Positions 1 through 9,110 of a stretch of DNA of 54,632 nucleotides are shown piece after piece. The notes beneath the pieces are model-generated. The model was not told the origin of the DNA, made no database searches, and saw only the letters and a program-made list of their open reading frames with translations. The position numbers and the translations under genes were made by a program. The DNA is taken from the IMG/VR virus record IMGVR_UViG_3300017963_002387, positions 1-54,632 of that record; one strand, written 5' to 3'. The DNA is from a virus. How positions within the stretch are numbered: the stretch's first letter is position 1; every line of letters starts with the position of its first letter.

Positions 1-1362
1 CGACGAATACCATGATCCATAGGACCCGGAAAGAAAGTCTTCCCCGTCCGCGACAATGCCCAGGACCTGTCCCAGCCCGCCGCCGACGGATCCGTCGTTA
101 TGATGCGAAACGCCCATGACCCAGCAAAACGCCCGGATCTGTTGTCCGGCTTTGACGCCGACAAGCTGTTTTCGGACACATGCCCTATGGGACGCGAATG
201 CCGTCCCGATCGATAGCGACCGCGGTTCAGTCCGGACTTCCGGCTGATTCGTCTGACCGTCCCGGATCTTTGGCTTGATTTCTGGACGGTCGAACTTCCC
301 TTCGGCTGGGTCTTCATACCATTCCGCGATCCAGCCGTCCCCGGGAACTTCTAGTTCGCTGATTCCGTTCTGATAAACCCAGCCTTCGGGGGGGTCGAAC
401 GACGTTCCATAAACGGTATTCCATTCTTCCGGCATTTCCTGATCCCCTTTCTTCCAGGTTATTCCCCTGGAAAATACGCTTCTGATTTCTTCTATAACGT
501 CCGGCTTCCGGACGATTTCGAACTTGTCATGGTCCCAACGATACAAGATCAGGGACCCGATCGTCGGCTTTCGTTCAGCCAAATTCCAGGCTTCGACAAA
601 GGTATAGGCTTCATTGATCCAACCGTTCGCGACCCAGGGTTCATTCTGATCGGTTTCCGTAATCAACATGGGGACGTCCCCCAGCCCGATCCGAACGAAC
701 ATGCCCGCGTAATCTTCGAACGCCCTGAATTCGAACTGTCGATCCTGGAAGGGGGGACCCATCGGTTGATCGACGTAAACAAGCCGCGGGGACGTCCCAT
801 GGGTGTATGTATGGATCGCTGTCGCCTGAATGTCGAATCCCCAGCCCCGAAGGAACAAGTAAACGTCCTGAAGATACTGAACCCAGTCCCCGCGCGGGTT
901 TGTTTCGTATGTCGTTTGGTTATTCCATGGCCCTGTCGGTCCCGGGATCACGATATCGTCAATATGTCCTGGGTTCGCCCGAATCGCGCCCGCGCAAGCC
1001 TGGACGGTTTCAGCATAGAACCGGGGAAGGATCGGGACGCCTTCGGGACGTTCCCAGTCGACGTTCGGTTCGTTCCCGATGATCCAGACGTGAACGCCCG
1101 GGGACGCCTTTGCATAATTCCCAACGCGCCGGACAAAGTCCCCCATGAAGCGTTCCGGTGCTATACAGCCGCCATGCGTTCCCCATGCATGCTGAATCCG
1201 GACCGCGACCGTCAAGCCGTCCCAGGGGCTGATATCCCCGATTCCGCCCATGTCGTTCGGATCATGCCCGACCGCCCGGGGAAGCAGTATCGTTCCGCCG
1301 GACCCGGCGAACAGCGCCGGATCGCCTTCGTCGTGAATGCCGTTTATAAACCTGGACAACAT
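1..1362 (-). CDS. Tail-associated glycoside hydrolase-like protein (partial, C-terminus outside window)
   Basis: The frame runs 454 codons from an ATG at 1362 to the window edge without a stop, so the protein is truncated. AGAAAGGA lies just before the start. Residues 1-300 look like a TIM-barrel glycosidase of clan GH-A: a strand ending in IIGNEPN (Glu98, usual acid/base position) and a later strand LITET (Glu236, usual nucleophile). The distance of about 138 residues fits GH5/GH39-like enzymes. Residues about 310-454 look like a beta-rich carbohydrate-binding segment. It is the last gene visible in the tail module, after Dit, Gp37-like and LamG proteins, so a receptor-binding or glycan-degrading tail tip role is inferred. 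The substrate is unknown. Confidence 0.75.
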   Translation of the reverse strand, partial: MLSRFINGIHDEGDPALFAGSGGTILLPRAVGHDPNDMGGIGDISPWDGLTVAVRIQHAWGTHGGCIAPERFMGDFVRRVGNYAKASPGVHVWIIGNEPNVDWERPEGVPILPRFYAETVQACAGAIRANPGHIDDIVIPGPTGPWNNQTTYETNPRGDWVQYLQDVYLFLRGWGFDIQATAIHTYTHGTSPRLVYVDQPMGPPFQDRQFEFRAFEDYAGMFVRIGLGDVPMLITETDQNEPWVANGWINEAYTFVEAWNLAERKPTIGSLILYRWDHDKFEIVRKPDVIEEIRSVFSRGITWKKGDQEMPEEWNTVYGTSFDPPEGWVYQNGISELEVPGDGWIAEWYEDPAEGKFDRPEIKPKIRDGQTNQPEVRTEPRSLSIGTAFASHRACVRKQLVGVKAGQQIRAFCWVMGVSHHNDGSVGGGLGQVLGIVADGEDFLSGSYGSWYSS

Positions 1363-1374
1363 GTCTGATCCTTT

Positions 1375-2172
1375 CTACGCGCCATAAGCCGCGCGCGACT
1401 GTTGGTAAAATGCTTCGATCAAATCGTCTTCAACCGCTGAAGCCGCCAGAAAGACCATGGAAGCCAAACCCGCCATGAATGCACTTCCAGCCCCGAACGC
1501 GCCGACGTCGAAGGTTGCTGAACTGTTGAAAATAGATGCGCCGATCGCCGCGACATTCGTCGCCTTGACGCTGTCAACCCAAACCGCGACTTCTGTACTA
1601 GGGGTAAATCGCCCTGCGAGAAATGTCCAGCCGCTTGTAACCGCGGTCGATAATACGCCGTCCCAGTTCGTCCCGTCGTCTGAAATGCCGAAATAAGCGC
1701 CGCCCAGGTTGTCATGATATAAGCGATATGAACGGTTCCCCGCGCCTGTCATTTTCGAAATACAGTATTCGTCCGCCCCTGGGGTTTCGCTGTCGAACTT
1801 GAACCAACCGCCCAGCGTTAGACCGGGGCTGTCCATGTAAGATTCAGTCCCCAGAATGTCAAATTCGATCGAATCCGCATGATCCAAAAAATCCCCGGTC
1901 CCATCCAGATCAACGTATGGAACAAAGCCGTCGTTCCCGAACTTTGGGTTTCCGTTATAAGACAGGCTTCCCGAATTCCCAGCGACCGTATTCGCGATCC
2001 CGCCGGAAGACACAACCGACATGGGCCAAATTCCGCGAAGCCCGGGAAACGCAAGCGCCATGCTGATCGCATGCGCCCATGCATGCTGATCCCGATGTAA
2101 GATTTCGGCTTTGCCGCCGCGCCGAATGTCCTTCCGGACCGTTGCTATCCGCGCGACCGTTCTTTCAGTCAT
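1375..2172 (-). CDS. LamG/concanavalin A-like lectin tail protein
   Basis: This 265-aa protein has an N-terminal basic segment (about 1-35) followed by one concanavalin A-like (LamG) jelly-roll domain. Recognisable family features are VDLDGTGDFLDHADS, LTLGGWFKFD, YRLYHDNLGG and a final AFYQQSRAAYGA helix, typical of phage LamG proteins. Its ATG overlaps the TGA of the upstream Gp37-like gene (ATGA), so the two are translationally coupled. Such domains usually bind glycans or proteins at the host surface, so a baseplate or fibre role is inferred. No catalytic residues are evident. Confidence 0.8.
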   Translation of the reverse strand: MTERTVARIATVRKDIRRGGKAEILHRDQHAWAHAISMALAFPGLRGIWPMSVVSSGGIANTVAGNSGSLSYNGNPKFGNDGFVPYVDLDGTGDFLDHADSIEFDILGTESYMDSPGLTLGGWFKFDSETPGADEYCISKMTGAGNRSYRLYHDNLGGAYFGISDDGTNWDGVLSTAVTSGWTFLAGRFTPSTEVAVWVDSVKATNVAAIGASIFNSSATFDVGAFGAGSAFMAGLASMVFLAASAVEDDLIEAFYQQSRAAYGA

Positions 2173-3254
2173 CCGATCAGTCCTTCATAAACAAGTTTTG
2201 CTGAGATAGCGATCGGTTCGCCCGCCTGAAGATCGATATGAACCGTATCGATCAGACATTCGTATTCGACTTGATCATACAGCGCGATTACCCGATCGCC
2301 AAATTGCCAGTCGACCGCAAACCGCGATCCGTCCGTATCGATCGCGCCGCCTTCGAATCGAATAACGGGTCCCCGTTCGCCCAGTTCCCGTTCGCCTTCA
2401 GCCAGAACCGCCGCGTCCGTTTCCGACATGCGCGCGTCAATATAGGTTTCAACCCGCGCCCAGATACTGTCATTCAGCCCCGCGGTTTCTGCTTCCTGTT
2501 GGGTCCGGTCTTCCCCTTCGCCTTGTCCCAACGCGTAAACATATGTCGGACGCTGTCGCCAAACATACCAAACAGACGGATCGATCAGGTTATTTCGCTC
2601 TTCTGAAAAGACAAGCTTTTGTGCGCCCGACGTTCGATCAATGCCCGGTTGATTCAAAAATGTGTCAAAGCGAAAGTGAATGTTCTGTCCGCTGAAAATC
2701 GGGACAAGATCGAAATAAACCTTTGTCCCCTTGATCAATGCCTGTCCCTGAAGATCCTGAAGGACCGTAAGGACGTTTTGCCATGCGAAAGCTTTGGTAA
2801 CGCTGGGACCCTGTCCCAGATCACTTCCGATCGTGATATAGCTTGACAGATCGCGCGCCGTTGTCGCCTGGGTCCCCAGGTTTTCACGCATGACTTCGCG
2901 CATGATATCGTCCGCGCTGTCGGTCTTTTCCGTTTCGTCCGTATGTGCCGCATATGCCACGATACGATCTTCAGCGATACAAAGGGGACCGTCCCCGTCC
3001 AGGATAACCATGCCGGGGACCCGTCCCAGTTCGCGCAAAAGAAAAGCCCATGTCGTTCCAAACCCGCTTAGTTCATACGTGAAAACAATAAGCATGTCGC
3101 GCCGGAAATCGCCGATCTTGTATTTCCCGTCCGGAAGGGTCAGCCGACAGCCGCCGACGTCCCCCAGCGTCCGGACGGCTTCGAAACGAAGAAGGTCCCG
3201 GGGGTGATATAAGGGGCTTCCCTTGTCATCATAGATACGGACTTCGATTCCCAT
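2169..3254 (-). CDS. Gp37-like siphovirus tail protein (baseplate hub)
   Basis: The 361-aa product resembles the siphovirus ReqiPepy6 Gp37-like family: an N-terminal beta domain (VRIYDDKGSPLYHPRDLLRFE), a central region with DETEKTDSADDIMREVMREN, and the conserved stretch RSYITIGSD-like followed by WQNVLTVLQDLQ. The C-terminus (WQFGDRVIALYDQVEYECLIDTVHIDL) matches the hub-type domain that sits on Dit. It follows the Dit gene directly, with the TAA of Dit adjacent to its ATG, and is coupled to the next gene by ATGA. Position and fold suggest a tail-tip hub protein to which receptor-binding proteins attach. No peptidase motif was seen. Confidence 0.75.
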   Translation of the reverse strand: MGIEVRIYDDKGSPLYHPRDLLRFEAVRTLGDVGGCRLTLPDGKYKIGDFRRDMLIVFTYELSGFGTTWAFLLRELGRVPGMVILDGDGPLCIAEDRIVAYAAHTDETEKTDSADDIMREVMRENLGTQATTARDLSSYITIGSDLGQGPSVTKAFAWQNVLTVLQDLQGQALIKGTKVYFDLVPIFSGQNIHFRFDTFLNQPGIDRTSGAQKLVFSEERNNLIDPSVWYVWRQRPTYVYALGQGEGEDRTQQEAETAGLNDSIWARVETYIDARMSETDAAVLAEGERELGERGPVIRFEGGAIDTDGSRFAVDWQFGDRVIALYDQVEYECLIDTVHIDLQAGEPIAISAKLVYEGLIG

Positions 3255-5744
3255 TTAGTCAACACTTCCATAACGAATCGGCATGCTGATAAAGCCCGCG
3301 CCCGTCGCTTCCGGGGTGAACATGCTGATTATGTTCGTCCCGGGGATAACCCGGAACTCTTCAATATCGCTTCCCGGAAGAATCGCGCCGGGTTGCCGCC
3401 CGCCAAAGGTGCTATAGACCAACACTTTCCCGGGTCGAAGATCAATTCGAAAGTCTTCGCCGTCCCGGACGCCGTAATTCATGAACAGATCCGTTCCCAA
3501 CGTTTCGTTCCGGAAGACGTAAAGATCCGCGACCGCGGACGGATCGTAATATCGGAACTGGGGCTTTGCCGCCTGATCCCCAGGATAGCTAAACGCCGTC
3601 CGCCCGCCAGTATAAACGGTCCCCGTTTGTGTTCCGCCCACAAATAGATCATATCGCCGTTCAGTTGTCGGATCCGGATTCCCAGCCACGATTTCATATA
3701 CTGTCCCCGCGCCGCTGTAAACAGGAACCTGGACCCATGCGAACCCATTCCATGCCGCGATCCGATCAACCGTCAACGATCCCGCGGTCGAAAATATGCC
3801 GGAAACGTACATGGTCCCGTCTGGGGCTTTGTGGATATTCCAAACGCGCGCGCCCATGCCCAGATCCAGATCGAACGCTTGCCCAGCGAAGACGCGCCCG
3901 ATGTAATTACAGCTTGTATTTCCGCCCAAAGTCGTAAAGTTGCCGCCGACATAAACGGACTGATCGTCCGCCAGTTCCAACGCATTCACGACGTTGTTAG
4001 CGCCGGACGGGACCGCCTGATATACAACACCCTGATATATCTTTGCGATATAGTTCCCGTTCGCGCCCAGCCCGCCGATATTCGCCGCCGATCCGCCAAC
4101 CCAGACATAACGATCCGCGTCGACTATAACCGAATACATGGTCGCGGTTGCCGGGGCTGCCCCCAGGGGGGTCCCCCAGCCGCCCGCAGAATAGTCGTAT
4201 CGCGCGATATAGTCCGCCGCCGGACTTGCGCCGACATTCAAAAAGTTCCCGACGATCCATATATCGCCGTTCGTATCGAACGCGATATCGTTTACAGTTG
4301 TCATGGTCGCGACCGCCGCGCCCGTAATATCGCCAACGTTGCTGAAGGTATTCGTAACCGGATTATAGCTTGAAAAGCTGTCCCCTGTTCCGCCGCCCAG
4401 GTTTGTGAACTGTCCGCCGATATAGATTATTCCATCGGGACCCAGCGCCAAAGCGTCAACGATCCCGTTTACACTTCCCCCAGGACCGACAAGTTCCCAT
4501 GTCGCGGCTTCAAAGTCGTATCGGCATAAGTAATCCGCGCCCGCTATATTGTCAAAGGTCGTAAAGTTCCCCCCAACGTAAAGCTTCCCGTCCGGACCAA
4601 AGATGATCGCATTGATCGAAGTATAGGTCCCCGCGGCATTCGGGGGACCCAGGTTCGACCAAATTTCATTGTCTTTGATCCGCCCGTAAACAAGCCGTGT
4701 ATTTGCCAGTGTATCCCTTGTCTGCAACGATCGCGCAAAGTCTTTGATTTCGTAAAAGTAGGGATCTTCAGCCAGAAAGCGAAGCGCCAAAACTTCCGAA
4801 CAAGGGAAGGTCCCATGGACAGCCAACCGAAGCCCTTCTTCGTAATGAAGATCGATGTAACGCGGGGGATAATCCGATCCTTCAGTGTACCATAAGCGAA
4901 CAGGCTGGGGACGTCCCAGGTTCAAGGGAAGCGAATCGCCCTTCAGAACTTCGATCAAGTCCCTTCGCGCCGATCGCAAGTCTTCCAGGCTGTTCCAGGA
5001 CGCGGGGTCTTCCAGGACGCCCGTCAAAGTCAAGGGTCGCATGGTATCGCGGACCTGGGAAACGTCCCCACCCGGGGAAAGCGCATATTCGAAAGATCGG
5101 AATTCTGTCGGGGGAAGCCCAGCGCCGTCCATGGATTCGATATCGAAATGGTAAACGTCCGCCAAGTCCCGGACCCGTCCCCCAGCCCTGGACAGCGCCG
5201 ATCGCCGCGTTACACTGGCATGGGCAAAGCCTTCCCATTCACAACCCGGCTGATCGCCGTCCATGTACGTTGTCCAGTATTCGGATTCTTCAACCTGAAC
5301 CCGATCGACATACCAGTAAATGTTTCCGCCGACAGTTGTCCGAATGTAAAGATCGACGCTTGCGTTCGCTTGCGCCGCCGGGATCTGGGTCCCGTATATA
5401 TGCCAGTCCCCGTCAAAGCCCGTATAGATCACGTCGGGAATATGCCAGTTCGCCGCGTCCAGGCTTACTTGAACGCCTGGGGACCCCGGGGGGTTCTTTA
5501 GGGCAAACGTGACATAGTGGATCGCGTTTGCCAAAGTGTCAAGGTCCAGGTTGATCCCCTGATTCGCGCCGTTCGTATTGACGCTGTAACACTGAAAGCC
5601 CAAAAAGCTGTCAAGCGCATATCTTGTAACCGAAACCGCGCCGTTATAGGTCGCGTATTCCGTCGGAATGTTCCCCGTTTCCGCGCTGGGGGACAAAACT
5701 TTGTTGAACCCTTCTTCGGGAACGACGATCTTCCAGTATCCCAT
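3255..5744 (-). CDS. Distal tail protein (Dit-like) with inserted beta-propeller
   Basis: 829 aa. Residues 1-165 form a carbohydrate-binding-like beta-sandwich ending in YWTTYMDGDQPGCEWEG and a HASVTRRSA motif common in siphovirus tail proteins. About 170-350 and 720-829 match the two halves of a Dit-like protein (PLTLTGVLEDPASW; later RNETLGTDLFMNYGV, ILPGSDIEEF, PGTN). Between them, about 365-700, lie six to seven repeats of the type GPDGKLYVGGNFTTF / YIGGQFTNLGG / VYVGGNFTTLGG, i.e. Kelch/NHL-like propeller blades. The propeller therefore appears inserted into the Dit C-terminal domain. It sits between tape measure and hub genes as expected for Dit. The propeller may bind host glycans (inference). 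Confidence 0.8.
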   Translation of the reverse strand: MGYWKIVVPEEGFNKVLSPSAETGNIPTEYATYNGAVSVTRYALDSFLGFQCYSVNTNGANQGINLDLDTLANAIHYVTFALKNPPGSPGVQVSLDAANWHIPDVIYTGFDGDWHIYGTQIPAAQANASVDLYIRTTVGGNIYWYVDRVQVEESEYWTTYMDGDQPGCEWEGFAHASVTRRSALSRAGGRVRDLADVYHFDIESMDGAGLPPTEFRSFEYALSPGGDVSQVRDTMRPLTLTGVLEDPASWNSLEDLRSARRDLIEVLKGDSLPLNLGRPQPVRLWYTEGSDYPPRYIDLHYEEGLRLAVHGTFPCSEVLALRFLAEDPYFYEIKDFARSLQTRDTLANTRLVYGRIKDNEIWSNLGPPNAAGTYTSINAIIFGPDGKLYVGGNFTTFDNIAGADYLCRYDFEAATWELVGPGGSVNGIVDALALGPDGIIYIGGQFTNLGGGTGDSFSSYNPVTNTFSNVGDITGAAVATMTTVNDIAFDTNGDIWIVGNFLNVGASPAADYIARYDYSAGGWGTPLGAAPATATMYSVIVDADRYVWVGGSAANIGGLGANGNYIAKIYQGVVYQAVPSGANNVVNALELADDQSVYVGGNFTTLGGNTSCNYIGRVFAGQAFDLDLGMGARVWNIHKAPDGTMYVSGIFSTAGSLTVDRIAAWNGFAWVQVPVYSGAGTVYEIVAGNPDPTTERRYDLFVGGTQTGTVYTGGRTAFSYPGDQAAKPQFRYYDPSAVADLYVFRNETLGTDLFMNYGVRDGEDFRIDLRPGKVLVYSTFGGRQPGAILPGSDIEEFRVIPGTNIISMFTPEATGAGFISMPIRYGSVD

Positions 5745-5747
5745 GCT

Positions 5748-8078
5748 TTATGCCCTTCGCCCTAAAGCTTCCATAATCCGGAAGTCCTGTTGAACCGCCG
5801 GGGACGTCGCCCGGGTCGATACGTTCATGGTGTAATTGTTGACGGGCTGAACTGTTACCCGTTCCGGCTGATTCCCTTCGCCCGCTGTAATCCGAATCGG
5901 ACCGCCGAAGCCCGGTCCGACAATGCCAGCGAACCCATGCTGGGCTGAAATGTCCGGAATGGTCGCGCCCGGGGAATAATCGGAAACGACTTCCTTTATT
6001 TCCTGGATCCGGGTTGTGATCGTGATTTCTTTCGACTGTAGTTCATTGATCGCGTCCCGAAGGGTTGCCGTCTTCCCGACCGCGGATCCGATCGAAGCTT
6101 CATAGTCCTGGAATTCGCCGCGCGCGTTCGTCGAAAACTCTTCAAGCTGAGATTCCCAGTCTTCGGTTTCCGTATCCATTGTATCGCCAAAGCCGCCCAG
6201 CCGTTCCGCGACCTTTCCCAGATCGACCGTTGCGCCGTCCGCCCACTTGTCAAGCGCCGTAATCCACTGATTCGCGCTGTCAGCCGTCTTTTCGTCGATC
6301 AGCCCATATTGTTTGCTGATTTCCGTTTGCATGCGAAGCGTTTCTTCGGCTGGGATTCCGCGCATTTCGGCGAACCGGGTCGCTGTATCCAACAGCATGC
6401 GCCCAAAGTTTTCGCGCTGGATCTTTTCTTGCGCCGCGGCTTTCTCTTCCAACGCCGCGATCGATTCGTCCCGATCCCGCTGGGCTTCAGCGATCAGCTT
6501 GTCCGTATTTTCCCCAGCGACCGCGACCATGCCGTCATAGGATCGTTCTAAGATCGAACGCTGTTCCTGGGCTTCGCCCTGAAGATTCGCGATTCGTTCT
6601 TCCATGCGAAGCCGATCCAGGGTCGACGTTTCTTCGTTGAATTCCGCTTGCTGTTCTAGGGCTTCCTGGATCCGGGCTTCTGTTATGGCAAGTTGACGCC
6701 GCTTTGCGTCTTCGTCGATCCGATAGTAGGTTGTCTTTCCCCTTTCCTGAAGGGTCGCGACCTGTTCAAGATATGCGGCTTCGATTTCTTCCCGTTCTTC
6801 AGCAAAGTCTTCGGCTGTTTTTGTCCGATCTTCTTCGAACCCATGCCATTCCTGGGCCAACCCGAACGCCGCTTCAGCTTGTCTTTGCATCATGGCGTTT
6901 ACGCGTTCGATTTCCGCCTTTGCGTCTTCCTGGGCTTTCCTAAAGTCTTCGACCGCCGGGGTCGCGCGTTCGATCGCCTTTTCGATATCTTCGGCTGATC
7001 GCGCATAGTCCCCATGTGAAACGGAAGCGTCTTCAGCCATGTACGAAATACGCTGAATTTCCTTCGCGCCGTCTTCGACCGCTTCGTTCAAGTGATATTG
7101 ACGATAACGGGACAGTTCGCTTTCATGGTTCCAGTCAACCATGGACGCCGCGCCGCGTTTCATGCTATTATTGAACGCTTCGAACGGGTTCTTCAGCTTG
7201 TTCAGCGCCGCCAAACCGTCATAGGTCGCGCCCGCCATGATAACGACTTGCTGAAGCGCCGTCGGAATGTTCCGGATCCGCGCCGCCAGATCGTCAACCC
7301 CGCCTGTATTTTCGACAACGCCCAGAAGCAGAAGCCCCAGCCCTTCTTTTGCGTCTTCGGTCGCGGCTTTTAGCTTGTCCATTTTGACCGCCGCGGTATC
7401 CGTTGTATCGCCCAGGATCTGAAGGGCCTTGTTTCCTTCTTCGATCACGGCGATCTTGAACGCTTCTTCCCGGGACAATCCTTCGATCGACGCCTGAAGC
7501 TCTTCGATCCGCGCACGAACGCGACCCGACGAAATCCCAAAGTTGTCAAGCCGGGGGATCGACTGATTCGCCAACAGCGCCGCAAAGTCCCCGATCCGGT
7601 CGCCCGCGGACATGGTTTGATCGCCCAGCTTTGTCGTGATCGCCGCGACCGTCCCCATTTCGTCGGACGTTTCGACAAGCCCCATTTGTAACAGCTTCGA
7701 CGCGCCTTGCATGGAAGCCATGCGCGAAACGGTTCCGTCCGTCGCGTTCTGGAACGCCTGAAGGAACATTTCCGCCCGGTCCGCGCCGCCCGCGAACCGT
7801 TCGAATCGAAGGGCTGTCGCTTCGCTTTGCGTTCCCAGCTTGAATAGTTCCGCGGTCATTTTGGGGATCTGCATGACGAATTCCGTCGCCATTTGCCCCG
7901 CGCGTTCAAAGACGCCGCGCGTTATGCTATCCATGGCGGACTGGAATTTCGATCCCTTTTCCGCGACCTTTTCAAATTGTTCGCCGACGTCGCCCATTGT
8001 GTCGCTTAGTTCAGCGACGATCTTTCCGCCTTCGGTTTTGACGACAATGTCGACTTGAACGCGATTACGTTCTGGCAT
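5748..8078 (-). CDS. Tape measure protein
   Basis: 776 aa. The N-terminus (VDIVVKTEGGKIVAELSDTMGDVGEQFEKV) and the alanine/glycine-rich amphipathic region up to residue 200 are typical of phage tape measure proteins. Residues about 380-640 are long charged coiled coils rich in Glu, Ala and Gln. A short C-terminal domain ends in VTVQPVNNYTMNVSTRA. No lytic transglycosylase or peptidase motif is visible. The ATG lies inside the end of the frameshifted chaperone frame (14-nt overlap), the standard order. From length alone the tail should be moderately short for a siphovirus, about 110-120 nm, using the usual relation of 0.15 nm per residue. Confidence 0.9.
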   Translation of the reverse strand: MPERNRVQVDIVVKTEGGKIVAELSDTMGDVGEQFEKVAEKGSKFQSAMDSITRGVFERAGQMATEFVMQIPKMTAELFKLGTQSEATALRFERFAGGADRAEMFLQAFQNATDGTVSRMASMQGASKLLQMGLVETSDEMGTVAAITTKLGDQTMSAGDRIGDFAALLANQSIPRLDNFGISSGRVRARIEELQASIEGLSREEAFKIAVIEEGNKALQILGDTTDTAAVKMDKLKAATEDAKEGLGLLLLGVVENTGGVDDLAARIRNIPTALQQVVIMAGATYDGLAALNKLKNPFEAFNNSMKRGAASMVDWNHESELSRYRQYHLNEAVEDGAKEIQRISYMAEDASVSHGDYARSAEDIEKAIERATPAVEDFRKAQEDAKAEIERVNAMMQRQAEAAFGLAQEWHGFEEDRTKTAEDFAEEREEIEAAYLEQVATLQERGKTTYYRIDEDAKRRQLAITEARIQEALEQQAEFNEETSTLDRLRMEERIANLQGEAQEQRSILERSYDGMVAVAGENTDKLIAEAQRDRDESIAALEEKAAAQEKIQRENFGRMLLDTATRFAEMRGIPAEETLRMQTEISKQYGLIDEKTADSANQWITALDKWADGATVDLGKVAERLGGFGDTMDTETEDWESQLEEFSTNARGEFQDYEASIGSAVGKTATLRDAINELQSKEITITTRIQEIKEVVSDYSPGATIPDISAQHGFAGIVGPGFGGPIRITAGEGNQPERVTVQPVNNYTMNVSTRATSPAVQQDFRIMEALGRRA

Positions 8079-8588
8079 TCAATTTCCTTCGGAATTCTTG
8101 AAATTCCGCTTCCCAGTTCGCCATTCGCGCATGCATGGATACGGGTTCCCAGGCTTCCTTTCGGATCTGATCAGGGGTCGTTCCTGGGTATAACCGACAG
8201 AATGACAACAAAAGCCATTCCGCCGGGGGTTCATGAACGTCTGGGCGATTCATAAAGTCCCAGAAACGGCCCTTCAGTTTTTTAGTTCGTCCGCTGTTGG
8301 CATGCCCAGGACGATCCGCGACAGAATCGCCAGTTCCGCGGCTGTACATGAATTCCAGACGTCGGGATCCTCTTCCGGTTGGGGAAGGGGATTCCCTTCG
8401 ACGTCGACCCAGTTCCAGCGCAAAACGCGATTTCGAAGTTCGTCAAGCCGCGTTTCGTCTTCCGATCGCATGGAATTCGGGACAAGCCCCAGGCTTTCTT
8501 CAACTGTGACAGGGATAAATTCGACCCATGAATCAGCGCCCTGGGCTTCCCGGGTCCATGCCTGGACCGTCTGCTTTCTTTTTGGCAT
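8065..8588 (-). CDS. Tail assembly chaperone fusion (gpGT analogue) made by -1 frameshift
   Basis: The first chaperone frame ends GAA CTA AAA AAC TGA. The heptamer A AAA AAC at 8283-8277 is in the correct 0-frame register (A_AAA_AAC). A -1 slip replaces the stop by CTG AAG GGC and opens 70 further codons to the stop at 8065, giving a 174-aa product. The extension contains RFWDFMNRPDVHEPPAEWLLLSFC and AEFQEFRRKL. A chaperone pair joined by a -1 shift just before the tape measure gene is the established lambda G/GT arrangement. The extension frame has no good start of its own. Confidence 0.9.
8274..8588 (-). CDS. Tail assembly chaperone (gpG analogue), unshifted product
   Basis: 104 aa, acidic, mostly helical (VTVEESLGLVPNSMRSEDETRLDELRNRVLRWNWVD). 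AGAAAGGCG precedes the ATG at 8588. The frame stops at TGA 8276-8274 directly after the A AAA AAC slippery heptamer, so most ribosomes should release this short form while a minority continue into the GT extension. It lies between the tail tube and tape measure genes. The function, coating the tape measure during tail assembly, is inferred from position and the frameshift signal rather than from sequence similarity. Confidence 0.88.
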   Translation of the reverse strand: MPKRKQTVQAWTREAQGADSWVEFIPVTVEESLGLVPNSMRSEDETRLDELRNRVLRWNWVDVEGNPLPQPEEDPDVWNSCTAAELAILSRIVLGMPTADELKN

Positions 8589-8603
8589 TGTAACGCCTTT
8601 CTA

Positions 8604-9065
8604 CTAGCTAGAAATGACCGTCGGTTCGACGTAACCCGCGCGGACAACAAAGCCCGCCGCGATCGGTCCGCCCGCGGACGCGTCCATGTTGGGAAACGTG
8701 ATCTGAGAAAGGACCCCGTTCGGGATCCGATACTGCTTTTCCCCAACCGCGCCGCCCTTCGGGGACCAACGCAAGCAAACCATGGGGGTGCATGTTGCCG
8801 CGTCCCATGCGTCTTCGATGGTTTCCCAGGCTTCGCCCGCGACTTCCGTATATACGATCGTCACAACGGCTTCAAAAGGCTGTTTCTTTCCGCCGCGAAT
8901 GATCGGTCGCATGCCGTCCAGGGTGTACGCTTCCCCTGTCATGCGATCCTGGGAAATCGGGTCCAGGGACGTCGAAGAACCGGAAATGTCGACCCAGGCG
9001 CCGTTACAACCGACGTCAATTTCCAGCTTTCCACAACCCAACGCTACAGCTTCGCTTGTCTGCAT
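8604..9065 (-). CDS. Major tail (tube) protein
   Basis: 153-aa beta-rich protein with the pattern of siphovirus tail tube proteins: a core N-terminal strand (GKLEIDVGCNGAWVDISGSS), a loop with GEAYTLDGMRPIIRGGKKQPFEAVVTIVYTE, and a C-terminal FVVRAGYVEPTVISS. It lies directly upstream of the tail chaperones and downstream of the tail terminator group, which is the canonical place. AAAGGAAA precedes the ATG. It polymerises as hexameric rings around the tape measure (family knowledge). Confidence 0.82.
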   Translation of the reverse strand: MQTSEAVALGCGKLEIDVGCNGAWVDISGSSTSLDPISQDRMTGEAYTLDGMRPIIRGGKKQPFEAVVTIVYTEVAGEAWETIEDAWDAATCTPMVCLRWSPKGGAVGEKQYRIPNGVLSQITFPNMDASAGGPIAAGFVVRAGYVEPTVISS

Positions 9066-9110
9066 TTTCCTTTGCTCCTATGGGTCCGCCGGACCCGAAT
9101 CTTGATTACA

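Noticed and set aside
529-1368. Rightward 279-aa open frame
   Set aside because: It is antisense to the glycosidase frame, lacks a ribosome binding site and has a low-complexity, Arg/Pro/Asp-biased composition typical of shadow frames in this genome.
8282-8746. Leftward 154-aa frame overlapping tail tube and chaperone genes
   Set aside because: Same strand but different frame; the tube and chaperone frames have correct starts, motifs and the slippery site, this one has none.
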